A stretch of DNA of 64,000 nucleotides from Schlegelella aquatica (lineage in GTDB: Bacteria > Pseudomonadota > Gammaproteobacteria > Burkholderiales > Burkholderiaceae_C). Location of the stretch: NCBI RefSeq assembly GCF_026013905.1, contig NZ_CP110257.1, positions 2,961,501 to 3,025,500 of the forward strand. Direction: 5' to 3'. The number at the start of each line of letters is the position of its first letter. The first letter of the stretch is position 1. The notes beneath the pieces were generated by a model. It was given only the letters and a program-made list of their open reading frames with translations, was not told where the DNA came from and did no database searches. Shown here piece by piece: positions 18,375-28,987 of this stretch. Position numbers and translations under genes: made by a program.

Positions 18375-19415
18375 TCATGCCACCTCCTCCTTGAGCCTTT
18401 GCGTGGTGTTGACGAACTGGCTCAGCTTGGCGAGCGCCTTGCCGGATGCGACCGCTTCACGCGCCAGGCGCACCCCTTCGGCGATCGAGGAGACCACGTT
18501 GGCACAGTAGAGCGCGCCGGCGGCATTGAGCAGCACGATGTCGCGCACCGGCCCGTCCTCGTTGGCGAGCGCGCGCTGGATGCACTGCACCGACTCCTCC
18601 TTGCTCGCCACGCGCAGCACCCGCGCGTCGTACACCGGCAGGCCGAAGTCGGCCGGGTGGATCGTGTACTCGCGCACCTCGCCGTCTTTGAGTTCGCCCA
18701 CCATGGTCTCGCCCGACAGCGAGATCTCGTCCATGCCGTTCATGCCGTAGACGACCATCACGTGCTCGGCGCCCAGCCGCTGGAGCACGCGCACCTGGAT
18801 GCCGACGAGATCGGGGTGGAACACGCCCATCAACTGGTTGGGCGCGGCGGCCGGGTTGGTGAGCGGCCCCAGGATGTTGAAGATGGTGCGCACCCCCAGC
18901 TCCTTGCGCACGGGCGCGGCGTGCTTCATCGAGCCGTGATGGTTGGGCGCGAACATGAAGCCGATGCCGGTTTCCTCCAGACAGCGCGCGATCTGCTCGG
19001 GCGTGAGCAGGATGTGCGCGCCCAGCGCCTCGAGGACGTCGGCGCTGCCGGTGCTGGACGACACCGCGCGCCCGCCGTGCTTGGCCACGCGCGCGCCGGC
19101 CGCGGCGGCGACGATCATCGCGGCCGTGGAGATGTTGAAGGTGTGCGCCGCGTCGCCGCCCGTGCCGCACAGGTCGACCAGGTGCGTCTTGTCGGCCACC
19201 TGGACCGGCGTGGCGAACTCGCGCATCACCTGCGCGGCCGCGGTGATCTCGCCGATGGTTTCCTTCTTCACGCGCAGGCCGATGGCCAGCGCGGCGATCA
19301 TCACAGGCGACATCTCTCCGCTCATGATCCGGCGCATCAGCGCCAGCATCTCGTCATGGAAGATCTCGCGGTGCTCGATGACGCGCACCAGCGCGTCGGT
19401 GTTGCTGATCGGCAT
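18375..19415 (-). CDS. trpD: Anthranilate phosphoribosyltransferase
   Basis: The 346-residue enzyme starts [20 protein letters not shown]. The PRPP-binding glycine loop [16 protein letters not shown] and the [21 protein letters not shown] motif are both present, as is the anthranilate-contact segment FAPNHHGSM. It transfers phosphoribose to anthranilate. A 13-nt gap from trpG indicates one transcript. TrpG and TrpD are separate proteins here, not fused as in enterobacteria. Confidence 0.98.
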   Translation of the reverse strand: MPISNTDALVRVIEHREIFHDEMLALMRRIMSGEMSPVMIAALAIGLRVKKETIGEITAAAQVMREFATPVQVADKTHLVDLCGTGGDAAHTFNISTAAMIVAAAAGARVAKHGGRAVSSSTGSADVLEALGAHILLTPEQIARCLEETGIGFMFAPNHHGSMKHAAPVRKELGVRTIFNILGPLTNPAAAPNQLMGVFHPDLVGIQVRVLQRLGAEHVMVVYGMNGMDEISLSGETMVGELKDGEVREYTIHPADFGLPVYDARVLRVASKEESVQCIQRALANEDGPVRDIVLLNAAGALYCANVVSSIAEGVRLAREAVASGKALAKLSQFVNTTQRLKEEVA

Positions 19416-19428
19416 GTGGCCCCTCCGG

Positions 19429-19998
19429 TCAACGTACGTGGGTGAGGAAGTTCTTGAGCATCGCGTGGCCGTGCTCGCTGAGTATCGATTCGGGATGGAA
19501 CTGCACCCCCTCGATCGGCAGCGCCTCGTGGCGCACGCCCATGATCTCGCCGTCCTCCGAGGTGGAGGTGATCGCAAGGCACGCGGGCAGCGAGGCGCGC
19601 TCGATCGCCAGCGAGTGATAGCGGATCACGCTGAACTCGCGCGGCAAGTCGGTGTAGACGCCGCGCCCGTCGGTGGTGATGGTGCTGGCCTTGCCGTGCA
19701 TCTGGCGCTGCGCGCGCACGATGCGGCCGCCGAAGGCCGCGCCGATGCTCTGGTGGCCCAGGCACACGCCGAGGATGGGCAGCCGGCCGGCGAAGTGGCG
19801 GATCGCCTCGACGCAGATGCCGGCCTCGGCCGGCGAGCAGGGCCCCGGCGAGAGCACCAGATGGTCGGGCCGCAGTTCGGCGATGCCTTCCAGCGTGATC
19901 TCGTCGTTGCGGAAGACGCGCACGTCCTCGCCCAGCTCGGCGAAATACTGCACCAGGTTGTAGGTGAAGGAGTCGTAGTTGTCGATCATCAGCAGCAT
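19429..19998 (-). CDS. trpG: Anthranilate synthase component II (glutamine amidotransferase)
   Basis: The 189-residue class I amidotransferase has the oxyanion segment [12 protein letters not shown], the nucleophilic Cys in [10 protein letters not shown] and the catalytic His-Glu pair in GVQFHPESI. It supplies ammonia to TrpE. In some betaproteobacteria the same subunit also serves PabB for folate; this cannot be judged here. It starts [17 protein letters not shown], 19 nt after trpE. Confidence 0.97.
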   Translation of the reverse strand: MLLMIDNYDSFTYNLVQYFAELGEDVRVFRNDEITLEGIAELRPDHLVLSPGPCSPAEAGICVEAIRHFAGRLPILGVCLGHQSIGAAFGGRIVRAQRQMHGKASTITTDGRGVYTDLPREFSVIRYHSLAIERASLPACLAITSTSEDGEIMGVRHEALPIEGVQFHPESILSEHGHAMLKNFLTHVR

Positions 19999-20017
19999 GG
20001 TCGTCTCCTTCGCGCCT

Positions 20018-21502
20018 TCAGAAGCCTTCTTCCACCAGCTCGGCCGCGCGCAGCAGGGCCCGGGCCTTGGCCTCGGTCTCCTTCCATTCGAGCTCGGGCA
20101 CCGAGTCGGCCACCACCCCGGCGGCGGCCTGCACATAGAGGGTGTGGTCCTTGACGATGCCGGTGCGGATCGCGATCGCCACGTCCATGTCGCCGGCGTA
20201 GCTGAGGTAGCCGCAGGCCCCGCCGTAGACGCCGCGCTTGACCGGCTCCAGCTCGTCGATGATCTCCATCGCGCGGATCTTCGGCGCGCCGGTCAAGGTA
20301 CCGGCCGGGAAGGTGGCGCGCAGCACGTCGAGGTTGGTCATGCCGGGCTTGAGCAGCCCCTCCACGTGGCTGACGATGTGCATCACGTGCGAGTAGCGCT
20401 CGATGACGAAGGCCTCGGTGACCTGGACGCTGCCGGTCTGCGCGATGCGGCCGATGTCGTTGCGAGCCAGGTCGATCAGCATCAGGTGCTCGGCGCGCTC
20501 CTTCGGATCGGCGAGCAGCTCCTGTTCCAGCGCCTTGTCCTGCTCCGGCGTCGCACCGCGCGGGCGGGTGCCGGCGATGGGGCGGATGATGACCTTCTCG
20601 CCCTCGGGCACGTGCTCGTGCCGCACCAGGATCTCCGGCGAGGCGCCCACGATCTGGAAGTCGCCCATGTCGTAGAAGTACATGTAGGGCGACGGGTTCA
20701 GCGAGCGCAGCGCCCGGTACAGCGACAGCGGCGAGCCGGTGTAGCGCTTCTTGAGGCGCTGGCCGATCTGCACCTGCATCATGTCGCCGGCCGCGATGTA
20801 CTCCTTGGCTCGCTCGACGGCGCGCAGGTAGTCGTCCTTGGCGAACTCGCGTTCCACGGCATGCGAGACGCCGCGCTTGACCGCCGGGGCGGTGACGCTG
20901 TAGCGCAACTGGTCGGCCAGTTCGGCCAGCCGCCGCTTGGCGCGGAAGTACGCCTCCGGCTCGCGCGGGTCGGCATAGACGATCAGGTACAGCCGCCCCG
21001 AGAGGTTGTCGATGACGGCCAGTTCCTCGGTGTGCAGCAGCAGGATGTCCGGCGTGCCGATGCCGTCGGGCTTGACGGTCTGCGCGAGCTTGGGCTCGAT
21101 GTAGCGCACGGTGTCGTAGCCGAAGTAGCCCGCCAGCCCGCCGCAAAAGCGCGGCAAGCCGGGACGCAGCGCGACCTTGAAGCGCGACTGGTACTCGGCC
21201 AGAAAGTCGAGGGGATTGCCCTCGTGCGTCTCGACGACCCGGTCGTCGGTGACCACCTCGGTCTTCCAGCCGGTGGTGCGCAAGAAGGTGCGCGCCGGCA
21301 GGCCGATGAAGGAATAGCGGCCGAAGCGCTCGCCGCCGACCACCGACTCCAGCAGGAAGCTGTAGCGGCTGCGGCCGGTGGCGTAGGCGAGTTTCAGGTA
21401 CAGCGACAGCGGCGTCTCGAGGTCGGCGAACGCCTCGGAAATGAGGGGGATGCGGTTGTAGCCTTGTTGCGACAGGCTCTGGAATTCGAGTTCGGTGATC
21501 AC
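20018..21502 (-). CDS. trpE: Anthranilate synthase component I (GTG start)
   Basis: The 494-residue protein uses a GTG start at 21502 that gives the conserved N-terminus [10 protein letters not shown]; a GGAGGG ribosome site lies 7 nt upstream. The longer reading from 21556 adds an unconserved Pro/Arg tail. The LLES tryptophan-feedback motif ([10 protein letters not shown]) and the chorismate-binding domain ([44 protein letters not shown]) are present. It heads trpEGDC-ung. No Trp-rich leader peptide was seen upstream, so attenuation of the enterobacterial kind is not supported. Confidence 0.97.
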   Translation of the reverse strand: MITELEFQSLSQQGYNRIPLISEAFADLETPLSLYLKLAYATGRSRYSFLLESVVGGERFGRYSFIGLPARTFLRTTGWKTEVVTDDRVVETHEGNPLDFLAEYQSRFKVALRPGLPRFCGGLAGYFGYDTVRYIEPKLAQTVKPDGIGTPDILLLHTEELAVIDNLSGRLYLIVYADPREPEAYFRAKRRLAELADQLRYSVTAPAVKRGVSHAVEREFAKDDYLRAVERAKEYIAAGDMMQVQIGQRLKKRYTGSPLSLYRALRSLNPSPYMYFYDMGDFQIVGASPEILVRHEHVPEGEKVIIRPIAGTRPRGATPEQDKALEQELLADPKERAEHLMLIDLARNDIGRIAQTGSVQVTEAFVIERYSHVMHIVSHVEGLLKPGMTNLDVLRATFPAGTLTGAPKIRAMEIIDELEPVKRGVYGGACGYLSYAGDMDVAIAIRTGIVKDHTLYVQAAAGVVADSVPELEWKETEAKARALLRAAELVEEGF

Positions 21503-21955
21503 GCGGGGGCCCTCCAAGCCCGGCGGCGGCGCGAACGGGGGTCGCGCACGGCGCACTGCGAGTCAAGCAAAGGGGAATCGGGAGGATTCCGGGCGAGCCG
21601 GCGAGGCACCGGGGGCACGCCGTGTCAAGACGGCAGGAGCCCGGGCAGGCGGCAAGTCAAACCAGGACGAGCGGGCGACGCCAGGGCCAGGCTCCCCGGT
21701 CGTGCGGACCTTTGGTTTGCTTGCGCGAGATGAACATGGAGGCCGAGTGTAGCAGCCGACCGGGCGTGCGCACCACCCCGCGCCGCCCCGGCGTGCGGCG
21801 GCGATGATTCCCTACCCGGCGCCGGGGTATGCACGCAACCGGCGCGTTCCGTGCAGAAACTTACGAACGGTCGTGCGTTTCCTGATAGACAAAGGCGGCG
21901 AGACGCCCCAGACTGGGCGCACACAATTTGTTACGTCACCTGCCTGGAGTCGCAC
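21503..21955. promoter_or_regulatory. Divergent intergenic region between trpE and the chalcone-isomerase-like gene
   Basis: This 453-bp region must hold the trpE promoter (minus) and that of the gene at 21956 (plus). It is GC-rich, with no gene, no recognised riboswitch and no Trp-codon-rich leader. I could not pick confident -35/-10 boxes. Confidence 0.5.
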
Positions 21956-22573
21956 ATGAAACGTCGTCTACTCGCCGCTGGGCTGGCCGCTGCCTCGCTC
22001 GCCGTCTTCACCGGGCTCGCGCACTCGCAACCGGTGGATGTGGCGGGCGTGAAGTACGCACCGGAGGTCACCGTCGGGGGCGCCAAGCTTCAACTCAATG
22101 GCGCCGGGGTGCGCTACAAGGCGATCTTCAAGGTGTACGCGGCAGGGCTCTACCTCACCGCCAAGGCCAACACGCCCCAGGCCGCGCTGACGGCGCCGGG
22201 CCCCAAGCGGCTGCACATCGTGATGCTGCGCGACATCGACGGCAACGAGCTGGGCAAGCTCTTCACCCGCGGCATGGAGCAGAACGCCTCTCGCGAGGAC
22301 TTCGCCAAGTCCATCCCCGGCACGATCAAGATGGGCGAGATCTTCGCCGCCAAGAAGATGCTCGCGCAGGGCGAGTCGTTCCAGGTCGATTGGCTGCCGG
22401 GCCAGGGCACGGTCATCTCGATCAACGGCAAGCAAGCGGCCGAGCCGATCAAGGAGCCGGAGTTCTACAGCTCGCTGATGAAGATCTGGCTGGGCAACAA
22501 CCCCGCGGACGCGCAGCTCAAGGAGCTGCTGCTGGGCAAGGAGCCGAAGTCCGTGCGCAACGACGGGGCGTGA
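21956..22573 (+). CDS. Exported chalcone-isomerase-like protein
   Basis: The 205-residue protein starts MKRRLLAAGLAAASLAVF with a Sec signal peptide cleaved near GLAHS-QPVD; CTGGAG precedes the ATG. The mature part has the chalcone-isomerase-like fold signature used for bacterial periplasmic homologues: VKYAPEVTVGGAKLQLNGAGVR, then YAAGLYLTAKA and the LLGKEPKS C-terminus. Bacterial members are not known to act on chalcones; a fatty-acid or other small-ligand binding role has been suggested for relatives. Substrate unknown. It is transcribed away from trpE and faces gph. Confidence 0.82.
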   Translation: MKRRLLAAGLAAASLAVFTGLAHSQPVDVAGVKYAPEVTVGGAKLQLNGAGVRYKAIFKVYAAGLYLTAKANTPQAALTAPGPKRLHIVMLRDIDGNELGKLFTRGMEQNASREDFAKSIPGTIKMGEIFAAKKMLAQGESFQVDWLPGQGTVISINGKQAAEPIKEPEFYSSLMKIWLGNNPADAQLKELLLGKEPKSVRNDGA

Positions 22574-22668
22574 GGCGGCGTCGGGGCCCGCCCCGCTGTC
22601 GCGTCACGCGGCGGCGGGCAGCGTGAGGCCCCCGCCCGGACGCGCCGCCCCACGCGGACTGCGCCAGG

Positions 22669-23334
22669 CTACAGCGGCAGCGCGTCGAGCCGCTCGATGT
22701 ATCCGTCGGCCCCCGCGGTGTGCACCGGCTGGCCGTGGTTGTACCCGTAGGTGACGAGCACGACGGGGCAGCCGGCCGCCCGTGCCGCCTGGGCATCGTT
22801 GTGCGAGTCGCCGATCATCAGCGTGTGGGCCGGGGCCATGCCCAGCGCCTCGCACGCTTTGAGCAGGGGCAAGGGGTCGGGCTTCTTGCGCTCGAACGCA
22901 TCGCCGCCCCAGACCTGCTGGAAGTACCCCGCCAGCCCCTTGCGCTCGAGAAGTGGCCGTGCGAAGGCCGTCGGCTTGTTGGTCAGACACCCGAGCGGCC
23001 AGCCCCGCGAACGCAGCCGCTCCAGCCCTTCCACGACCCCGAGATAGACGGCGGCGTGTTCGCCGTTGATCGCCAGGTAGTGGCGCTGGTAGGCCTGCCA
23101 GGCAGCCTCGAACCACCGCTCGGGCGCTTGCGGGTCGCCGGTGACGTGCAGCAGGGTCTGCCGCAACAGATGCTCGGAGCCCTTGCCCACGGTGCGCTCG
23201 ACGAAGGCGCGGTCGACCGCGGGCAGGCCGAGCTCCCGCAGCATGCGGCCGAGCGCGACGACGAAGTCGCCGAGCGTGTCGACCAGCGTGCCGTCCAGGT
23301 CGATCAGGGCAGCACGCACGTGTGCGAGCTTCAT
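22669..23334 (-). CDS. gph: Phosphoglycolate phosphatase (HAD family)
   Basis: The 221-residue HAD hydrolase has motif [12 protein letters not shown] (nucleophile Asp), motif II around CLTNKP, motif III Lys in FERKKPDP and motif [15 protein letters not shown]. The cap domain lies in the first half, as in Gph. It dephosphorylates 2-phosphoglycolate made during DNA repair or oxygenase activity. Its ATG overlaps the rpe stop by 4 nt; rpe-gph-trp linkage is common in betaproteobacteria, with one exported-protein gene intervening here. Confidence 0.93.
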   Translation of the reverse strand: MKLAHVRAALIDLDGTLVDTLGDFVVALGRMLRELGLPAVDRAFVERTVGKGSEHLLRQTLLHVTGDPQAPERWFEAAWQAYQRHYLAINGEHAAVYLGVVEGLERLRSRGWPLGCLTNKPTAFARPLLERKGLAGYFQQVWGGDAFERKKPDPLPLLKACEALGMAPAHTLMIGDSHNDAQAARAAGCPVVLVTYGYNHGQPVHTAGADGYIERLDALPL

Positions 23335-24014
23335 GCGGCGGCAAGACGCGCGCGCATCGCGTCGATCACGGCCTTGTAGTCGGGCTGCCCGAAGATCGCG
23401 CTGCCGGCCACGAACGTGTCGGCGCCGGCGTCGGCGACCTGGCGGATGTTGTCGACCTTGATGCCGCCGTCGACCTCGAGGCGGATGTCGCGGCCGCTCG
23501 CGTCGATGATCCGGCGCACCCGCTCGATCTTGCGCAGCGCGCTGGGAATGAAGCTTTGCCCGCCGAAGCCGGGATTGACGCTCATGATGAGCACCAGATC
23601 GACCTTGTCGATCACCCACTCGAGCACGTCCACCGGCGAGGCGGGGTTGAACACCAGGCCGGCCTGGCAGCCTTCGGCCTTGATGAGTTGCAGCGTGCGG
23701 TCCACGTGGGTGGACGCATCCGGATGGAAGCTGATGAGGTCCGCACCCGCGCGGGCGAACGCCTGCGCGAGGGCGTCGACGGGCTGCACCATCAGGTGCA
23801 CGTCGATCGGTACGCGGTGGCCGTCGGCCGTCACCGCATGCTTGCGCAGGGCCTCGCACACCATGGGCCCGAACGTGAGGTTGGGCACGTAATGGTTGTC
23901 CATCACGTCGAAGTGGATCCAGTCGGCGCCGGCGGCGATGACGTGGCGCACCTCCTCGCCGAGGCGGGCGAAGTCGGCCGACAGGATGCTGGGGGCGATG
24001 CGGTAGCGGGACAT
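23331..24014 (-). CDS. rpe: Ribulose-phosphate 3-epimerase
   Basis: The 227-residue TIM-barrel enzyme starts [20 protein letters not shown]. The metal-binding and catalytic segments are intact: [35 protein letters not shown] and LEVDGGI. It interconverts ribulose 5-phosphate and xylulose 5-phosphate in the pentose phosphate pathway. A much longer in-frame upstream reading runs antisense through the gcr gene and is rejected. Confidence 0.98.
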   Translation of the reverse strand: MSRYRIAPSILSADFARLGEEVRHVIAAGADWIHFDVMDNHYVPNLTFGPMVCEALRKHAVTADGHRVPIDVHLMVQPVDALAQAFARAGADLISFHPDASTHVDRTLQLIKAEGCQAGLVFNPASPVDVLEWVIDKVDLVLIMSVNPGFGGQSFIPSALRKIERVRRIIDASGRDIRLEVDGGIKVDNIRQVADAGADTFVAGSAIFGQPDYKAVIDAMRARLAAA

Positions 24015-24236
24015 GGGCTGGGGCCGGCGACGCCGGCAGGTGAACTGGCGAGCGCGCATTGTAGGAACTGGCCGCGGGCCGGGCCCGGCGGTGGTATTCC
24101 CGCTCGCATACCCCGCCCCCCGCCGGATCGGGCGTGCGGCGTTACCATCGCCCGCGATGAGCGCCCCGCCGGGCCGCGCGGAAGCGGCACGGCCTTCCTG
24201 CGAAGGTAGGTTGCGCAGCAAGCGAAGGGAAGTCGA

Positions 24237-24614
24237 ATGACCGCGTACCAGTTCACCTGCACCGTCCATCCGCAGTACCTGCCGGAGCAATCCGACCCTG
24301 CACAAGGGATCTACGCGTTCGCCTACACGGTGACGATCCGCAACACCGGCCGGGTCGCGGCACAGCTGATCTCCCGCCACTGGGTGATCACGGACGCCAC
24401 CGGGCGCGTGGAGGAGGTCAAGGGGCTGGGCGTGGTGGGCCACCAGCCCCTGCTCAAGCCCGGCGAGGGCTTCGAGTACACGAGTTGGACGCGCATTGCC
24501 ACGCCGCACGGCACGATGAGCGGAAGCTACTTCTGCGTGGCCGAGGACGGCGAGCGCTTCGAGGCGCCGATCCCCGCCTTTGCGCTTTCTGCCGACCGCA
24601 GCGGGCTGCATTGA
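24237..24614 (+). CDS. apaG: ApaG domain protein (Co2+/Mg2+ efflux protein ApaG)
   Basis: The 125-residue single-domain protein has the immunoglobulin-like ApaG fold: [11 protein letters not shown], the [10 protein letters not shown] strand, the [21 protein letters not shown] glycine-rich segment and [12 protein letters not shown]. Mutants of relatives affect cobalt resistance and magnesium efflux, but the biochemical role is still unclear. It diverges from rpe across a 222-bp region and precedes the gcr gene by 13 nt, so the two are probably cotranscribed. Confidence 0.95.
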   Translation: MTAYQFTCTVHPQYLPEQSDPAQGIYAFAYTVTIRNTGRVAAQLISRHWVITDATGRVEEVKGLGVVGHQPLLKPGEGFEYTSWTRIATPHGTMSGSYFCVAEDGERFEAPIPAFALSADRSGLH

Positions 24615-24627
24615 GGATGCGCACGCG

Positions 24628-26811
24628 ATGAAGGGGAAGCTGCTGGCCTTGCTCAGGCAGTCGACCTGGGATCTGAACTCCTTGCTCGCCGCGCTGGAGC
24701 CCGGCGCGGCAGCGGCCGAGCGCAACCTGTGGTGGGTGCGGCTGGCCGAATGGCTGCGCCACGCCCCGGTCCACGCGGAGCCCGGCACGCGGGGGGACAC
24801 GCCGCTGCCGGTGCTGCGGTTGCGGCTGCTACTCCAGCGCCTGGAACGAGAGCCGGACGCGCGATCGCGCGTGGCCCGGACGCTCGCGTCCACGCTGCGC
24901 GAGATGGACGCCACCTTGCTGCTGGCCGACTTCGGCTTCGCGCCCCGGATGGCCTTCTTCTCGGAGGTGGGCGAGCGCCTGCAACGCCGGCTGCTGCCCG
25001 GCACGCCCGAAACGCGGGACTTGTCCGAGCTGTTCCAGCTGGTGTTCTCGCACCCCGAAGATGCCGACTGGCTCGCGTCCATCGACGACGAGACGCTGGC
25101 TCGGGTGGGGGCCCTGGTGGCCGAGGCTTTGGCTCCCCCCGAGCAGGCCGAGGAGGCGCCGGCCGCCGGCCCGGGCGGCGCCGCCACACGCTGGCGTGGC
25201 GCGCTGCTCGACGCCCTGATGTTCTGCATCAGCCAGGTGGAGGCGACGGCGTTCTCGGCCGAGGTCCGCACCCGCATGTCGCCGCAGGCCCAGCCGCTCG
25301 TCCCGTTCCGGCAGCTCATGCGCAGCTTCGAGGCGCTGCGCGGTCTGATCGAGGACGAGGACGGCGGGGCCCTCGGCCTGCGCGACCCCGGCACGGAGGC
25401 GGGCCCCGCCGCGCAGGCCGCGCGCACCGCGGACCTCGAGCGCGCGATGAGCTACATGCGCGCCGTGCTCGACGCCTGCCGACGCGATGCGGCCACGGTG
25501 CGAGATCACCTGGAGGAGCACGGCATCTCGGTGGACATCGTGTTCGCCACGCAGCAGCTCCAGGCGCGGCTGGATCGGATCGAACGCCTGCTGGAGTGCC
25601 TGCTGAGCGCCCCCGGCACGCCGGGCGCGGCCTGCGGGCGGCAGACCGGCCCCAGCGAAGCGGCCCGCGCGGTGCAGCGGTTGTTCGTCGAATTCGCGCA
25701 GACGGCCCAACACCGACGCAGCGTGCGCGCCTTGCTGGCCCGCAACTACTCGCTGCTGGCGCGCAAGGTGGTGGAACGCAGCGCCGAGGCGGGCGAGCAC
25801 TACATCACCCGCACTCGCAGCGAGTACCTGCAGATGGTGGGACGGGCCGCCGGTGGCGGTGCGATCACCGCGATCACGGTGTTCGTGAAGTTCCTGCTGA
25901 CGGGCTGGGGGCTGTCGCCCTTCTTCGCGGGGCTGGCCGCGGGCCTCAACTACGCGGTGAGCTTCGTTGCGATCCAACTCGCGCACTTCACGCTGGCGAC
26001 CAAGCAGCCGGCGATGACGGCTCCGGCGATGGCGGCCCGGCTGGCCGACGTCGGCACGGACGAGGCTGTCGAGCGGTTCGTCGACGAGCTGGCCCATCTG
26101 ACGCGCACGCAGGTGGCCGGCATCCTGGGCAACGTGATGGTGGTGCTGCCCTGCGTGTGGGCGCTGCAGGGGCTCGCGCAGTGGGCACTGGGCGCGCCGT
26201 TGGTCGGCGAGGCCAAGGCGCGGTGGGCGGTGGAGTCGCTCAGCGTGCTGGGCTGGACCCCGGTTTTCGCCGCGGGCACGGGGGTGCTGCTCTTCGCCTC
26301 CAGCCTCGTCGCCGGATGGGCGGAAAACTGGTTCGTCTTGCATCGGCTGGGCAGCGCGTTGCGCTGGAACCCGCGCATCCTGTCGCGGCTGGGCGCGGCC
26401 CGCGCCCAGCGTTGGGCGGCTTTTCTCGAATCGAACATCTCGGGCTTCGCCGGCAACGTCTCGCTCGGACTGATGCTGGGCCTGGTGCCGGCGGTCGCGG
26501 TCTTCTTCGGTATCCATTTCGACGTGCGGCATGTCACGCTGGCCAGCGGACAACTCGGGGCAGCCCTGGGGGCGCTTGGTGGGCAACTCGTGTACGAGCC
26601 TGCCTTCTGGCTCGCGGTGGCGGGCATCGCCGTCACGGGCGCGCTCAACGTGACGGTGAGCTTCCTGCTGGCCTTCCGGCTGGCGCTGCGCTCGCGCAAC
26701 CTGCGTCTGCGCGACCGCGCCCGCATCTACGCCGCCGTGCGCCGGCGGCTGGTGCAGCGGCCGGGGAGCTTCCTGTGGCCGCCGCGCGCGGCGAAAGCGC
26801 AGCCGGCGTGA
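24628..26811 (+). CDS. Gcr-type conserved inner-membrane protein (family named 'site-specific recombinase')
   Basis: The 727-residue protein matches the betaproteobacterial family historically labelled site-specific recombinase. I see no tyrosine- or serine-recombinase catalytic motif. The first ~400 residues are soluble and helical ([32 protein letters not shown] just before the membrane part), followed by several hydrophobic segments: [80 protein letters not shown] and [16 protein letters not shown]. This layout fits an integral membrane protein. The start at 24628 ([11 protein letters not shown]) is preferred over an in-frame ATG inside apaG. Function unknown; the family name should not be taken literally. 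Confidence 0.85.
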   Translation: MKGKLLALLRQSTWDLNSLLAALEPGAAAAERNLWWVRLAEWLRHAPVHAEPGTRGDTPLPVLRLRLLLQRLEREPDARSRVARTLASTLREMDATLLLADFGFAPRMAFFSEVGERLQRRLLPGTPETRDLSELFQLVFSHPEDADWLASIDDETLARVGALVAEALAPPEQAEEAPAAGPGGAATRWRGALLDALMFCISQVEATAFSAEVRTRMSPQAQPLVPFRQLMRSFEALRGLIEDEDGGALGLRDPGTEAGPAAQAARTADLERAMSYMRAVLDACRRDAATVRDHLEEHGISVDIVFATQQLQARLDRIERLLECLLSAPGTPGAACGRQTGPSEAARAVQRLFVEFAQTAQHRRSVRALLARNYSLLARKVVERSAEAGEHYITRTRSEYLQMVGRAAGGGAITAITVFVKFLLTGWGLSPFFAGLAAGLNYAVSFVAIQLAHFTLATKQPAMTAPAMAARLADVGTDEAVERFVDELAHLTRTQVAGILGNVMVVLPCVWALQGLAQWALGAPLVGEAKARWAVESLSVLGWTPVFAAGTGVLLFASSLVAGWAENWFVLHRLGSALRWNPRILSRLGAARAQRWAAFLESNISGFAGNVSLGLMLGLVPAVAVFFGIHFDVRHVTLASGQLGAALGALGGQLVYEPAFWLAVAGIAVTGALNVTVSFLLAFRLALRSRNLRLRDRARIYAAVRRRLVQRPGSFLWPPRAAKAQPA

Positions 26812-26862
26812 TGGCGCGCGACGAAGCCTCGCGCGAAGACCGCGAGGCCGCTGCACCGGGCC

Positions 26863-27018
26863 TCAGTGCGGACCGCGCTCGTCGTGCCCCGAGGGGTGCT
26901 CCTCGCCGGGGCCCGAGGGGTGCGGCTCGTCGCGGCGGCGACCGGAGAACATGGTCCACCACACGATGAACACAAGGATGAGCAGCGCCGCGAGCGCTTC
27001 CAACAGCAAGAGCCACAT
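26863..27018 (-). CDS. Small single-span membrane protein (conserved, unknown)
   Basis: The 51-residue protein has one clear membrane helix (MWLLLLEALAALLILVFIVWW) followed by TMFSGRRR and a polar His/Pro/Gly-rich tail. I recognise similar short proteins beside mltA in other Burkholderiales, but no function is known to me. Its start codon overlaps the proposed mltA start on the opposite strand (shared CATG). Confidence 0.65.
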   Translation of the reverse strand: MWLLLLEALAALLILVFIVWWTMFSGRRRDEPHPSGPGEEHPSGHDERGPH

Positions 27019-28204
27019 GGGATCGAACAGACAGACGAGGGCAAGCGCCGCCGCGCGCTGGGCGGTTGCGGCGATTCTAGGCACGCTGGCCGCGTGCGGC
27101 ACGGTGCCGCCGGAAAGCCCCCCGCCCCCTGCGGCCGCCCCGCCTGCCGCCGCGGCCGCGCCAGGCGCCGTGATCGAGCAGCCGCGCTCGCGCTGGGTGC
27201 CCGTCGGCTGGGATGCGCTGCCCGGCTGGGGGGCCGACCAGCTCGTGATGGCCTGGCCGGCCCTGTTGCGCAGTTGCCAACGGCCGGGGCCCGCCTGGGT
27301 CGCGCTGTGCGCCGAGGCGCGGGGGCTGAAGGACCCGACCGAGACCGCGGTGCGCGCCTGGCTGCAACAGCGATTGCAGCCGTACCGCGTGGAGGCGAAG
27401 GACGCCCCGGCCGGCACCCCGGCGGACGTGGGCCTGGTCACCGGCTACTTCGAGCCGCTCGTGGAAGCGAGCCGGCTGCCGCGGGGCGCTTTCCGCGTGC
27501 CGCTGCACGCACCGCCGGCCGACCTGCAACAGCGGCGCCCCTACTGGACGCGCGCGCAGCTGGAAATGCTGCCCGCGGCCAAGGAAGCGCTCAAGGGTCG
27601 CGAGATCGCGTACGTGGCCGATCCGCTCGATGCCCTGCTGCTGCAGGTGCAGGGGTCGGGCCGACTGTGGGTGACCGAGCCGGACGGCTCGCGCCGGCTG
27701 GTGCGCGTGGCCTTCGCGGGCCACAACGACCATCCCTACCGCTCGGTGGGCCGCTGGCTGGTGGACCAGGGCGCCTTCACGCTCGATCAGGCCTCTTGGC
27801 CGGCCATCAAGGCGTGGGCGCGCGCCAACCCGCAGCGCGTACAGGAGATGCTGCACGCCAACCCGCGGGTCGTCTTCTTCCGCGAGGAGCCGCTTTCGGA
27901 CCCGACGGTCGGGCCCGTGGGCGCCCAAGGGGTGGCGCTGACCCCGGGACGCTCGATCGCGGTGGACAAGGAGTCGGTGCCCTACGGCACGCCGGTGTGG
28001 ATCGACACCACCGAGCCGCAGCCCTGGGGCAGCCCGCAGCCGCCGCGGCCGCTGCAGCGCCTGGTGCTGGCGCAGGACACCGGCGCCGCCATCGTCGGTG
28101 CCGTGCGCGCCGACTACTTCTGGGGCTGGGCCGAAGGGGCCGAGGACCGGGCTGGACGCATGAAGCAGCCGCTGCGCATGTGGGTGTTATGGCCGCGGCG
28201 CTGA
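27017..28204 (+). CDS. mltA: Membrane-bound lytic murein transglycosylase A
   Basis: About 395 residues. A lipoprotein signal (ARWAVAAILGTLAAC) ends in a Cys lipobox, placing it on the inner face of the outer membrane. The MltA barrel domain includes VTGYFEPLVEASR and FAGHNDHPYRSVGRWLVDQG. The C-terminal 3D domain has AQDTGAAIVGAVRADYFWG and AGRMKQPLRMWVLWP, with the catalytic Asp in the DYFWG stretch. It cleaves peptidoglycan to 1,6-anhydromuropeptides. The start is uncertain: 27017 gives a normal lipoprotein signal, while an ATG at 26951 with GGAG three nt upstream gives 417 residues. Confidence 0.93.
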   Translation: MGSNRQTRASAAARWAVAAILGTLAACGTVPPESPPPPAAAPPAAAAAPGAVIEQPRSRWVPVGWDALPGWGADQLVMAWPALLRSCQRPGPAWVALCAEARGLKDPTETAVRAWLQQRLQPYRVEAKDAPAGTPADVGLVTGYFEPLVEASRLPRGAFRVPLHAPPADLQQRRPYWTRAQLEMLPAAKEALKGREIAYVADPLDALLLQVQGSGRLWVTEPDGSRRLVRVAFAGHNDHPYRSVGRWLVDQGAFTLDQASWPAIKAWARANPQRVQEMLHANPRVVFFREEPLSDPTVGPVGAQGVALTPGRSIAVDKESVPYGTPVWIDTTEPQPWGSPQPPRPLQRLVLAQDTGAAIVGAVRADYFWGWAEGAEDRAGRMKQPLRMWVLWPRR

Positions 28205-28249
28205 CCGCGACCCCCGCCGCCTCGCCGAGTACCGCCGCGAGGCCTTCCG

Positions 28250-28987
28250 CTAAGGCAGCGTCACGCGGATCTGCACGATACGGCGCCCCTCCCGGCTCGC
28301 CTCGCGGCTGGACCACACGCGCTGGTCGCGCTGCTGGGAGTGCTCGGCCGTGCTGGCCACGGTCACCCACTCACCGAGCGGCACCTGCAGCGTCGTCGAG
28401 GCGCTCGCGCCTTCGCGCAGCACGCCCTCGGCCGGGTTGCCCTGAGCTTGCAGGCGGCTCGACTGCGCACTGATCTCGACCGTCGCAGTGGACGAACCGG
28501 CCGTCCAGCGCGGCTGCACCACGATCCCGCGCCCGGCCTCGAGCCACAGCGTCGAGGGCAGCAGCGTGGCCCCCTCACGCTCATTCCACACCACCTGATA
28601 CCACTGCAGGGCCTGGGTGTGCCCCAGGCGCACCGCCGCGCGGCCGCCGTTGAGCACCAGCACTTGTTGCACTCCGTCACCACGCCGGGTGGAGTCAACC
28701 TGCGCGTTGTGCACCGAAACGCCGCCCGAGACGTTGGAGGAACTGGGCCCGCTGGAGATGACCACGGCGCCGGAGGCGCCCTGGCGCCGCTGGGAACCTT
28801 CTTCCTCCTCGCCTTGTCGGACTTCGACGAGCAGGTTGCGCAGCGGCAAGCCGACGTGGGCAGCCGTTTGCGCAGTGGCGGGCAGCACCCCGCCGAGGGC
28901 CAGCGCGAACGGGAGCTGAAACAGGAGCCGAAGACCCGCGCGACGACCGACGGCGGCGCGGCGATACCCATAGATGACGGTGTGCAT
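28250..28987 (-). CDS. Exported protein of unknown function
   Basis: The 245-residue protein has an N-terminal signal-like segment (RAGLRLLFQLPFALALGGVLPATAQTA). The mature part contains LRNLLVEVRQGEEEEGS, a GAVVISSG repeat-like stretch and beta-rich C-terminal sequence with W residues (WYQVVWNER). It resembles conserved exported proteins of Burkholderiales whose N-terminal half looks somewhat like short secretin-type domains, but I do not recognise a named family. It faces mltA and diverges from the lipoprotein gene at 28986, with overlapping start codons. Confidence 0.7.
   Translation of the reverse strand: MHTVIYGYRRAAVGRRAGLRLLFQLPFALALGGVLPATAQTAAHVGLPLRNLLVEVRQGEEEEGSQRRQGASGAVVISSGPSSSNVSGGVSVHNAQVDSTRRGDGVQQVLVLNGGRAAVRLGHTQALQWYQVVWNEREGATLLPSTLWLEAGRGIVVQPRWTAGSSTATVEISAQSSRLQAQGNPAEGVLREGASASTTLQVPLGEWVTVASTAEHSQQRDQRVWSSREASREGRRIVQIRVTLP

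Noticed and set aside
20018..21556. Upstream ATG start for trpE at 21556
   Set aside because: The GTG at 21502 has a strong ribosome site and gives the conserved N-terminus.
24628..26811. Counting the Gcr-type gene as a mobile-element recombinase
   Set aside because: No recombinase catalytic motif, no flanking repeats and a multi-helix membrane layout.
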